From Fibrobacter succinogenes (GTDB lineage Bacteria; Fibrobacterota; Fibrobacteria; Fibrobacterales; Fibrobacteraceae), in NCBI GenBank assembly GCA_902791475.1, contig CADAWC010000018.1, positions 1-64,000 on the forward strand: a stretch of 64,000 nucleotides of DNA, in the 5' to 3' direction. This document shows, in pieces, positions 57,279 to 64,000 of the stretch. A model generated the notes under the pieces. That model ran no database searches, was not told the origin of the DNA, and saw only the letters and a list, made by a program, of their open reading frames with translations. The position numbers and the translations under genes are program-made. Position 1 is the first letter of the stretch, and every line of letters begins with the position of its first letter.

Positions 57279-58799
57279 TTACTTGAAAAATTCCACGCAC
57301 CCGTACACGGAAATGAGCTCCGGTTTTTCCGGGTTGCGCCTGTTCCAACACTGTTGGACTTTAATCTTGCACGGACGTTTTTCGCCTTTGACTCGCATCT
57401 CGCTATTGAACGTGAACGAGTCGTTGTTCAGCTGCGGATCGTGCAAAAGCTTTGCAAATTCATCCCAGTTCTCGCGCCCAAAGATGTTCCAGAATTCGCT
57501 ATTGTTTTCTGGCTCAATCATAGTCTTGGGGAAACTCAAGGATTTTGCATTCTTGGCCTCGAGCTTCAGCATGGAAGGCTCGTAAGTGTATTCGAATGTA
57601 ACGCCTCGATGCAGTGAGGCAAAGAATTGGCTTTTTTTGCGCTCGTTCAGATACTGCTCGTAAATGATGTTGTCTGAACTTTCTTCGGTGTTTTCGAAAA
57701 TAGAACGTGCGATCTTGGCAAAATCGGCATCGCTGAGTTTGCTTGTACGTTGGTCGTTCAATTCTTTGGGCAGTCTGTCGGCAACATCTCCGAGACATTC
57801 CAAAAGCAAGGGGCTGAATACGCCGCACTCGTTGTTGCGGATCATCTCGAGTGCCTTCTCGTGGCTGAACGCTTTTTTATAGCAGCGTTCGCTAGTGAGG
57901 GCGTCATACACGTCGGCAACAGAAACGACTTGAGCACTGATAGGGATTTCGTCGCCTTTGAGGCCGTCGGGGTAACCGCGTCCGTCCCAGCGCTCGTGGT
58001 GCCAGCGGCAAATGTCGTAGGCGAATTTCATCAACGGCTCGTTCTTGAAGAACTGGATGGCATCGAGCATTTTGGCACCGTTCATGGAGTGTTGCTTCAT
58101 GATGTCGAATTCTTCTTTTGTGAGCTTGCCGGGCTTGTTCAAAATCTCGTCGGGAATCGTGATCTTACCGATATCGTGCATCGAAGATGCTGTAGCGATA
58201 GTGCCGATTTCTTCTTCGGTAATCTTGTAATCCTGGGAGCGCTTGAGCAATGCGCGTAAAAGAATGTCTGTAATCTTTTTGATGTGCAGAACGTGCTGGC
58301 CGCTTTCTCCGTTACGGAATTCCACAATGTGGCTCAAGATGGAAATCAGCATGTCGCTGTTTCTCGTCCTTTCGTAAATCTTGTCAGCCACAAGTTCCGA
58401 AAGCTGCATCTGCTTCACATAAAGATTGATTGTATTGCGGACTCGCGTCTGCACGACCATCTGGTCGAACGGACGGTAAATAAAGTCGGTCACGCCGAGC
58501 GAAAAAGCTTTTTCCACTTGAGGGGGAGATGTTTCTGCCGAAATCATCACGACCGGGGTTCCCTTAATCCACCCTTTTTCGTTCATGATTTCTAGGACTT
58601 CGAGTCCATCACGTCCGGGCATAATCATGTCCAACAGGACTAGCGTGATATCTTTTGCTGTTGTTTCAAGAATCCCGATGGCCTCGTCACCGTCTTTTGC
58701 TTCGATGATATCATATTCGTCAGAGAGCAGATCCGAAAGTACGACTCTGTTCATGGCGTCATCATCGACAATCAAAATTTTTGCACGTTCGTTGCTCAT
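57279..58799 (-). CDS. HD-GYP response regulator (c-di-GMP phosphodiesterase)
   Basis: This is a 506-residue protein. A receiver (D57 in LVLLDMIMPGRDG) is joined to an HD-GYP domain with H208-D209 (SMHDIGKITIPDEIL) and HHERWDGRGYP at 267-277; the metal-binding residues are intact, so it should hydrolyse c-di-GMP. After about residue 380 comes an extra PAS-like domain (FFASLHRGVTFEYTYEPSML) ending in a short beta segment (ISVYGCVEFFK). The protein at 63166 has the same tail, which is not part of standard RpfG. It likely lowers c-di-GMP on phosphorylation by the hybrid kinases. Confidence 0.9.
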   Translation of the reverse strand: MSNERAKILIVDDDAMNRVVLSDLLSDEYDIIEAKDGDEAIGILETTAKDITLVLLDMIMPGRDGLEVLEIMNEKGWIKGTPVVMISAETSPPQVEKAFSLGVTDFIYRPFDQMVVQTRVRNTINLYVKQMQLSELVADKIYERTRNSDMLISILSHIVEFRNGESGQHVLHIKKITDILLRALLKRSQDYKITEEEIGTIATASSMHDIGKITIPDEILNKPGKLTKEEFDIMKQHSMNGAKMLDAIQFFKNEPLMKFAYDICRWHHERWDGRGYPDGLKGDEIPISAQVVSVADVYDALTSERCYKKAFSHEKALEMIRNNECGVFSPLLLECLGDVADRLPKELNDQRTSKLSDADFAKIARSIFENTEESSDNIIYEQYLNERKKSQFFASLHRGVTFEYTYEPSMLKLEAKNAKSLSFPKTMIEPENNSEFWNIFGRENWDEFAKLLHDPQLNNDSFTFNSEMRVKGEKRPCKIKVQQCWNRRNPEKPELISVYGCVEFFK

Positions 58800-58954
58800 G
58801 GCCGAAACACCAATTTTTATTTTCTCTTTCTTAAGTGGTTGTACCTTTTTAATTTAAGAAAAATGTAACGAAAAAGAGCGTTTTATCTCCTGAAAAATCA
58901 AAATACCCCTTCCATTTGCGCAAAATCACCATGTTTTTCTAAATTTTCCTCGAA

Positions 58955-60115
58955 ATGCCGAAACCAGCAAATTATTTCCCCGCCATTGACGGGCTCCGTC
59001 TTCTTGCGAGCCTGAACATTGTCATGCTCCATTTGGGCAGTTCCAATGCTCTTATGTACATGTCCGATTGCAAGTGGGTGATGCCCATCATTTCGGCACC
59101 AGCTTTTGCTGCGGGCATCTTCTACGTGCTGGCCGGATTCCTCTTTGCAAGCAAGTACAGTGATCCGGATCGCAGTATCCCGGTCATCCCGTTCATGTTC
59201 AGCCGCATAGCGAAGCTTTACCGTTTGCACTTTTTCATGACGCTCCTCATGTTTGTGCTGGTCGTATTCAAGATGAGCGGCTACACGCATTTACCCGCAT
59301 TCTCTGAAATTGGCGATTGCGCTTCGGCGGGATTAGCTAAGATGTTCCACCCGTGGCGGAGCCTCATCATGCACCTCACGCTTACGTGGTCGATTGTCCC
59401 CGATCTTGGCATGAAGTTGAATGAACCATCCTGGTCCTTGACGAGCTTTTTCCTCTGCTATGCGATTACGCCGTGGTTTAGCCGCTGGCTTATCCGGCAG
59501 AACCGTCGTACGCTCTGGATTCTCTTTGGCTGCGTGTTCGTTCCGGGAATTCTCTGGGCGGTCGTGTATGGCAAAACGGGCAATTTATGGTTTGATGGTT
59601 TCGATGCCAAGTACCGCTTTTTCCACATGTTTGCTCCGGTACGCGTCTTTGAATATATCTTTGGCATGGTGCTTTACCGCCTTTACAACGAGGGCGTCTT
59701 TGACGTTTTCAAGAAAGATTATGTGAGCGGTGTGGCTCAGGCGCTTTTGCTCCTCGCACTTTACGGAAGCCTCTTCCTCATGCGTCCAGATGCAAATCCA
59801 GGGTATAATTACTTTATCCACCACAGCCTCCCGATTTTCATTTACGGCATGTTCGTTGTGAGCCTCCTTTCGGGCAAGGGCTTCTTGGCGAGATTCTTCT
59901 GCATCCCGCTTGTGCGTCGTGTTGGCCGTGCGTCTTTCTACCCGTACTTGATCCATCTGCCCGTCATCACGTTTGCATGGGGCATTTGCAACCTGAACCG
60001 TCCGAAGAACACCATCCTTTTGCTCCTCTTTATTTATACGGTCAGCACGCTTTACATGGAATTTAAAATCTGGCGCCGCAAGAGAGCGAAGGCGGCACAG
60101 GCCGCTCTTCGCTAG
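58955..60115 (+). CDS. Acyltransferase-3 family membrane protein
   Basis: This 386-residue protein has about ten membrane helices and the family's N-terminal motif IDGLRLLASLNIVMLHLGSS, with the catalytic His within it (H32 by count). Such enzymes move acetyl or succinyl groups onto exported polysaccharides or lipids (OafA type). The start at 58955 lacks a strong ribosome-binding site. It lies between two signalling genes and is followed by a repeat-built hairpin. A role in modifying surface glycans under c-di-GMP control is speculation. Confidence 0.82.
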   Translation: MPKPANYFPAIDGLRLLASLNIVMLHLGSSNALMYMSDCKWVMPIISAPAFAAGIFYVLAGFLFASKYSDPDRSIPVIPFMFSRIAKLYRLHFFMTLLMFVLVVFKMSGYTHLPAFSEIGDCASAGLAKMFHPWRSLIMHLTLTWSIVPDLGMKLNEPSWSLTSFFLCYAITPWFSRWLIRQNRRTLWILFGCVFVPGILWAVVYGKTGNLWFDGFDAKYRFFHMFAPVRVFEYIFGMVLYRLYNEGVFDVFKKDYVSGVAQALLLLALYGSLFLMRPDANPGYNYFIHHSLPIFIYGMFVVSLLSGKGFLARFFCIPLVRRVGRASFYPYLIHLPVITFAWGICNLNRPKNTILLLLFIYTVSTLYMEFKIWRRKRAKAAQAALR

Positions 60116-60120
60116 TTTTG

Positions 60121-60193
60121 AGTTCTAAGTTGCTAGTTACTAGGCTTTTTTCGCTAAAATCTCTAGTAACTATAAACTAGTAACTAGTAACTC
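60121..60193. repeat. Hairpin element built of AGTAACT-type repeats
   Basis: The left arm has GTTGCTAGTTACTAGG and the right arm ACTAGTAACTAGTAACT, around a TTTTTTCGCTAAAAT centre. It follows the acyltransferase stop by 5 bases and may terminate it. Related elements lie at 33998 and 62716. Confidence 0.5.
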
Positions 60194-60318
60194 ATGCTAA
60201 AATCCGAGACTTTATTCGGTTTTTCCCAAACGGGTTCTGAAAATAAGTGTATTTTATACCATAGGGCGACTGGAGACGCCCGTTGGAAGGGATATTCTTG
60301 TTGGAGGATCTACAAATC

Positions 60319-62703
60319 ATGGACTGTCTTGAATCGTCAGACTTGACTCATGCGATTCTGTCTAGTGCAGGCGTTGGCTTGTGGGTCATCGAAGTAGATG
60401 AAGGCCGCCCTCCACGAATGTATGCCGACAAGGCTTTGCTCCAGATTCTTGGATTCCCCGAAGAAACGCTCCCCGAAGACCTCTACAACTTGTGGTGCAA
60501 TAACGTAGACCTCTCGTATTATGAGGCGTATGCCGAATTTGTGGAGCAGATGAATCGCGGTGAAATGTCCGAACTGGAATACGCCTGGAACCACCAGTCG
60601 CGCGGGGTCATATTCCTGCAGAATCACGGCAAGCGTAATGACGAGTACAAGCGGGGCGTTCGCCTTGAAGGCTGTTGCACCGATGTGACCGAACAGATTG
60701 AGTTCAAGATGCACTTGCGTGAACTCGACCAGTATTCCGATATTGCAAACACGCTTGGCGATGGTTTCGACAATATTTATTACGTCGATATCAATGACAA
60801 TTCGTTCATTGAGTTTAACGCCCAAGGTGTCGTGAAGACTCTCGATGCCAAGAACTGTAGTGATTTTTTTGCGGGCTTTGAACAGGCTTTGGAAAAGGTT
60901 GTTTACAGGGAAGACTGGGACGCGGTGCAGGAATTTATCGACAAGGAAAAATTGCTTCGCGGTCTCGAAAATGATCGTGCCGTTTCGATTTCGTTCCGCT
61001 TCTCGTTTGACGGGCGCCTCGTTTATTACCGCTTGAAGGCGACGAAAACTCCTGATTCCGAGAATCACATCGTCGTGACGCTTGAAAACGTCGATGAAGA
61101 AGAATCCGCCAAGGCCGAACGCAAGGCGATTGCCAACCGCGACATGGCTGTGATTTCTGGCCTGTCCGATGACTTCGGCTGCGTGGTGTACGTGGATTAC
61201 GAAACGCTTTCCGAGGTACACTACCGCTTTGACCCGATGTTTGACGAGATGGTTCCTGGCTGGTCTAAGATTGACAACTTTGGCGAACGTCTAAAAGTAC
61301 TTGTCGATACGGTGGTCCACCCGAGTGACCGTGAATCGTTCTGCTTGGCGACTGAACCTACGAAGGTTCTCGACATGGTGGATCGGGAACACGTGTACTT
61401 TGTCAACTTCAGGTTGCAGGTCGGTGGCGAAGATATTTACTACCAAATTAAGTTCGTCAAGGACGAAAACTTCAAGAATCACGTGATTGCCGGTTTCCAT
61501 AGCGTCGATGCCGAGACCAAACGCGAAATGGCAAACCTCGAAAAGGCGGAACTTGCAAACAAGGCAAAGAGCGCGTTCCTTTTCAACATGTCGCACGACA
61601 TCCGCACGCCGCTCAATGCGATGATTGGCTTTACCGATATGGCGGTCAAGAATATTGACGACAAGGCCAAGGCGCTTGATTGCCTCAGCAAGTCGAAGCT
61701 TTCGAGTGAACATCTTTTGTCCTTGATCAACGATGTGCTGGACATGTCGCGCATTGAAAGCGGTAAGGTGGAACTGGACTTGAATCCTGTTAATTTGGAT
61801 GAAAATGGCGAAGATTATGTGCCTATGCTCCGTTCTCTTGCCGAAAAGAAAAACGTGCATTTTGAATTTGCGCATCACGATATCCAGAACCGCTATGTGT
61901 ATGTCGATTTCTTGCGCTTGAACCAAGTGCTGATTAACGTTGTCTCGAATGCGGTGAAATATACGCCTTCCGGAGGCTCGGTTACGGTCGATATACGCCA
62001 GGTTGCCTCGGATCGCGATGGCTACGGAATGTACCAGTTTGTCATTCAGGATACGGGTATCGGCATGAGCGCAGAATACCAGCAGCACCTCTTTGATGAA
62101 TTCTCCCGTGAGCGGACTTCGACGGTCAGTAAGCAGCAGGGAACAGGCCTTGGACTTGCCATTACCAAGCGCATTATCGATATGATGGAAGGCTCCATCG
62201 AAGTGGATAGCAAGGTAGGGGAAGGGTCCAAGTTTACCATCCGCATTCCGATGCGCATTCAGGAACATCCCGAAGATGTTGAACAAGTGCGTTTTGCTCA
62301 TTCGGAGGAGGAGCCTGTTTCGTTCGAGGGATTTAAGATTCTTGTCGTCGAAGATAACGAGCTGAATCTCGAAATTTCCAAAGATATTTTGGAAAGTGCT
62401 GGTGTTGTCGTGGAATCGGCAGAAGACGGTTCCATTGCGGTGGATCGATTAAAAGAAAAAGGTCCCGACTACTACGACTGTATTTTGATGGATATCCAGA
62501 TGCCGGTGATGGACGGCTTTGAAGCGACGCGTACTATTCGCCAAATGTTCCCGGACAAGCGAATACCAATTATTGCGCTTTCGGCAAATGCGTTTGATGA
62601 AGACCGCCGCAAGTCCTTTGAAGCGGGTATGGATGGTCACTTGGCAAAGCCCATCGTCATCGCCCAACTCGAAGATGCGTTGAAGAAGTTTCTTAGACGT
62701 TGA
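60319..62703 (+). CDS. Hybrid histidine kinase with PAS-like sensor and one receiver
   Basis: This 794-residue cytoplasmic protein has a PAS domain with ALLQILGFPEETLPEDLY at the start, two more PAS-like units (YYVDINDNSF, VYVDYETLSE), and phosphoacceptor H426 in NMSHDIRTPLNAMIGF. The ATPase domain carries DTGIGMSAEY and GTGLGLAI, and a C-terminal receiver has D725 (CILMDIQMPVMDG). ATG 60319 with GGAGG 11 bases ahead is chosen over an upstream TTG. It shares the YYVD motif repeats with the 1211-residue kinase, so the two are paralogs. Its likely next step is the Hpt protein directly downstream on the other strand. Confidence 0.9.
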   Translation: MDCLESSDLTHAILSSAGVGLWVIEVDEGRPPRMYADKALLQILGFPEETLPEDLYNLWCNNVDLSYYEAYAEFVEQMNRGEMSELEYAWNHQSRGVIFLQNHGKRNDEYKRGVRLEGCCTDVTEQIEFKMHLRELDQYSDIANTLGDGFDNIYYVDINDNSFIEFNAQGVVKTLDAKNCSDFFAGFEQALEKVVYREDWDAVQEFIDKEKLLRGLENDRAVSISFRFSFDGRLVYYRLKATKTPDSENHIVVTLENVDEEESAKAERKAIANRDMAVISGLSDDFGCVVYVDYETLSEVHYRFDPMFDEMVPGWSKIDNFGERLKVLVDTVVHPSDRESFCLATEPTKVLDMVDREHVYFVNFRLQVGGEDIYYQIKFVKDENFKNHVIAGFHSVDAETKREMANLEKAELANKAKSAFLFNMSHDIRTPLNAMIGFTDMAVKNIDDKAKALDCLSKSKLSSEHLLSLINDVLDMSRIESGKVELDLNPVNLDENGEDYVPMLRSLAEKKNVHFEFAHHDIQNRYVYVDFLRLNQVLINVVSNAVKYTPSGGSVTVDIRQVASDRDGYGMYQFVIQDTGIGMSAEYQQHLFDEFSRERTSTVSKQQGTGLGLAITKRIIDMMEGSIEVDSKVGEGSKFTIRIPMRIQEHPEDVEQVRFAHSEEEPVSFEGFKILVVEDNELNLEISKDILESAGVVVESAEDGSIAVDRLKEKGPDYYDCILMDIQMPVMDGFEATRTIRQMFPDKRIPIIALSANAFDEDRRKSFEAGMDGHLAKPIVIAQLEDALKKFLRR

Positions 62704-62715
62704 GAGGATCATTTT

Positions 62716-62807
62716 AGTGATTTGTGGTTGGTGGTTAGTGATTAGGATTTATAATCGCGGCGAAGCCACCCTGTTTACTAACCACTGTTTACTAACCACT
62801 AATCACT
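62716..62807. repeat. Hairpin element built of GTGGTTAGT-type repeats
   Basis: Left arm TGGTTGGTGGTTAGTGATTAG and right arm CTAACCACTAATCACT flank the core TTTATAATCGCGGCGAAGCC, which also occurs at 34110. The right arm contains the stop codon of the Hpt gene. It lies between convergent genes and can terminate both. Confidence 0.55.
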
Positions 62808-63156
62808 GCTCCAACTGCTTGATTCCAGCCACTACTGCAACGTAGTCTGCTTCGACTTTTTCGAGGAGTGCCTGAGAATTGGCGGTAAATACTTCCGGGC
62901 GCAGGTCCTCGGTGAGTTCGCTGCTTGATGCGGAGAGTTTGTTCAGCCCAAGATTGGCGGCAACGCCTTTAAGCGTGTGCGCAGCGCGGAATGCCGTCTT
63001 TGCATCGTTTCCTGCAAAGGCTGCCTTGAGTTCATTAAAGCTCGGGTCGTTCAAAAAAAGTCCCAAATACTTTGCAACGCGAGATTCCATGCGGAGTCTT
63101 TCAAGAACTTCATCCAATGATTCACCGAGAGAGCTGTAAAATTCAGAGAGTGTCAT
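62803..63156 (-). CDS. Hpt phosphotransfer protein
   Basis: This 117-residue helical protein has the Hpt motif AHTLKGVAANLGL with phosphoacceptor H60. Single-domain Hpt proteins shuttle phosphate between hybrid-kinase receivers and a final response regulator. Both hybrid kinases nearby lack an Hpt domain, so this protein can complete the relay. It starts 9 bases after the HD-GYP stop in a shared operon, pointing to that HD-GYP regulator as its output. Confidence 0.9.
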   Translation of the reverse strand: MTLSEFYSSLGESLDEVLERLRMESRVAKYLGLFLNDPSFNELKAAFAGNDAKTAFRAAHTLKGVAANLGLNKLSASSSELTEDLRPEVFTANSQALLEKVEADYVAVVAGIKQLEQ

Positions 63157-63165
63157 AAATTTATC

Positions 63166-64000
63166 CTAACCTTGTTTTGAAATATCGATGTGTCCATAAA
63201 CGGCAGATAAGACCGGAACATCGTTCGAACCTTTTGTCCAAATCTGGAGCGCCTTGACATTGCAGGGGGTGCTTTGGCCGTCTATGTTGAATGTTTGCTT
63301 GATAAGGATTGGCTTATCTTTGGGTGTCGATTTGCGTCGTATAATCTTCCTGATCTTTTCGAGGTTTTCTGCGACGTCTTTGGCTTCTTCGTTTGGCTTG
63401 TATTCGTCGATAATTGTTCTTGGTAATCCAAGCTTTTGTGATGCCTTTGAAGAAAGCTTTATGACCGACGGGGTGAACGTGTATTCGAAAAGAATCCCGT
63501 TCAGTGAGTATTCAAAGAAGTGACATTTCTTGCGTTCGTCAATTAACTGCCTGAACGCCTGATTGTAAATCGGATGATTTTGGTCGTTCATCATCGCATC
63601 GGCGATGTCGTAAAAGTCCTTGTCCGCTTGCTTGCTCCAGTCGAACGTCTGTAAAGCAGTTACAAGCCTGTCTGCAATAGCGTCCAGGCATTCGATTAAA
63701 AGCGGGTTGAATACGCCGCATTCGTTGTTGTGGATCATCTCAAGTGCTTTCTCGTGAGTGAAGGCGTGCTTGTAGCAGCGTTCGCTCGTAAGAGCGTCGT
63801 ACACGTCGGCGATGGAGACGATTTGTGCGGCTATGGGGATTTCGTCCCCTTTGAGGCCGTCGGGGTAGCCGCGGCCATCCCAGCGTTCGTGGTGCCAACG
63901 GCAAATCTCGTAGGCGTATTTCATCAGCGGCTCGTCTTTTCCGACGGGCACTGCGTTGAGCATTTGCGCGCAGTTTACCGTGTGCCCCTTCATGATGTTG
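63166..64000 (-). CDS. HD-GYP response regulator, partial (5' end outside the window)
   Basis: The frame runs off the right edge. The visible 277 or so residues start in the HD-GYP domain (NIMKGHTVNCAQML, HHERWDGRGYPDGLKGDEIP) and end in the same PAS-like tail as the 57279 protein (FFEYSLNGILFEYTFTPSVI). The HD dyad itself and any receiver lie outside. By its near-identical HD-GYP core it should be a c-di-GMP phosphodiesterase paralog. The ATG at 63993 is internal and not the true start. Confidence 0.88.
   Translation of the reverse strand, partial: NIMKGHTVNCAQMLNAVPVGKDEPLMKYAYEICRWHHERWDGRGYPDGLKGDEIPIAAQIVSIADVYDALTSERCYKHAFTHEKALEMIHNNECGVFNPLLIECLDAIADRLVTALQTFDWSKQADKDFYDIADAMMNDQNHPIYNQAFRQLIDERKKCHFFEYSLNGILFEYTFTPSVIKLSSKASQKLGLPRTIIDEYKPNEEAKDVAENLEKIRKIIRRKSTPKDKPILIKQTFNIDGQSTPCNVKALQIWTKGSNDVPVLSAVYGHIDISKQG

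Overview
The window looks like Fibrobacter, most likely a Fibrobacter succinogenes-type rumen cellulolytic bacterium. The evidence is three tandem secreted GH10 xylanases that each carry a CBM6 and a basic Fibrobacter-style C-terminal tail, other CBM6 glycosidases, AAG-, GAA- and GGC-rich codon use, and dispersed hairpin repeats beginning GTCATGCCCG or GTCACCCCGG. This assignment is inference; no rRNA or other marker gene is present.

Left part (1-6.4 kb): a possible insertion-sequence edge, a sodium/solute symporter, a three-gene ABC exporter operon headed by a DUF4418 membrane protein, a LysR regulator and a PatB/MalY-type C-S lyase. The ABC operon and the lyase share a promoter architecture. 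A 15-base palindrome, ATAG-N7-CTAT, lies before the ABC operon and before the LysR gene itself.

Sulfur and nitrogenase-like island (6.5-35.5 kb): this is the most unusual part. It holds two nearly identical NifH-type reductase genes and two different NifD/NifK-like pairs. It also holds one NifB-type radical SAM protein and one NifX/NifB-C-terminal-like protein. There are no NifE or NifN scaffold genes, no NifV, and no recognisable sigma-54 nif promoter. The genes are interleaved with sulfur genes: two SsuABC/TauABC-type importers, two outer-membrane barrels, four cysteine-synthase-family enzymes, a cystathionine gamma-synthase/lyase, an O-acetylhomoserine sulfhydrylase, a GNAT acetyltransferase and the tRNA thiolase MnmA. 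The best reading is a sulfur-scavenging system of the methylthio-alkane reductase (MarBHDK) kind, not a dinitrogen-fixing one. Imported organosulfur compounds would be reductively cleaved, and the released sulfide or methanethiol captured into cysteine, homocysteine or methionine. The presence of two divergent DK pairs suggests two substrate specificities sharing one NifB and one type of NifH. Duplicated divergent promoter regions with a repeated CCTAGCG box at the predicted start sites suggest common control.

Middle (35.9-38.0 kb): a HipA/HipB-type toxin-antitoxin pair and a decayed gene remnant.

Polysaccharide region (38.1-53.4 kb): a secreted GH2 beta-galactosidase, a GH95 fucosidase/galactosidase with CBM6, a GH5 glycanase with CBM6, and the three GH10-CBM6 xylanases. 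The xylanase genes share promoters with exact 63-base spacing and near-identical terminators. Together these would strip hemicellulose side chains and cut xylan or xyloglucan outside the cell.

Right part (53.6-64 kb): two large hybrid histidine kinases, an Hpt phosphotransfer protein, two HD-GYP response regulators (c-di-GMP phosphodiesterases; the second runs off the edge) and a membrane acyltransferase. This is probably a phosphorelay that sets c-di-GMP level.
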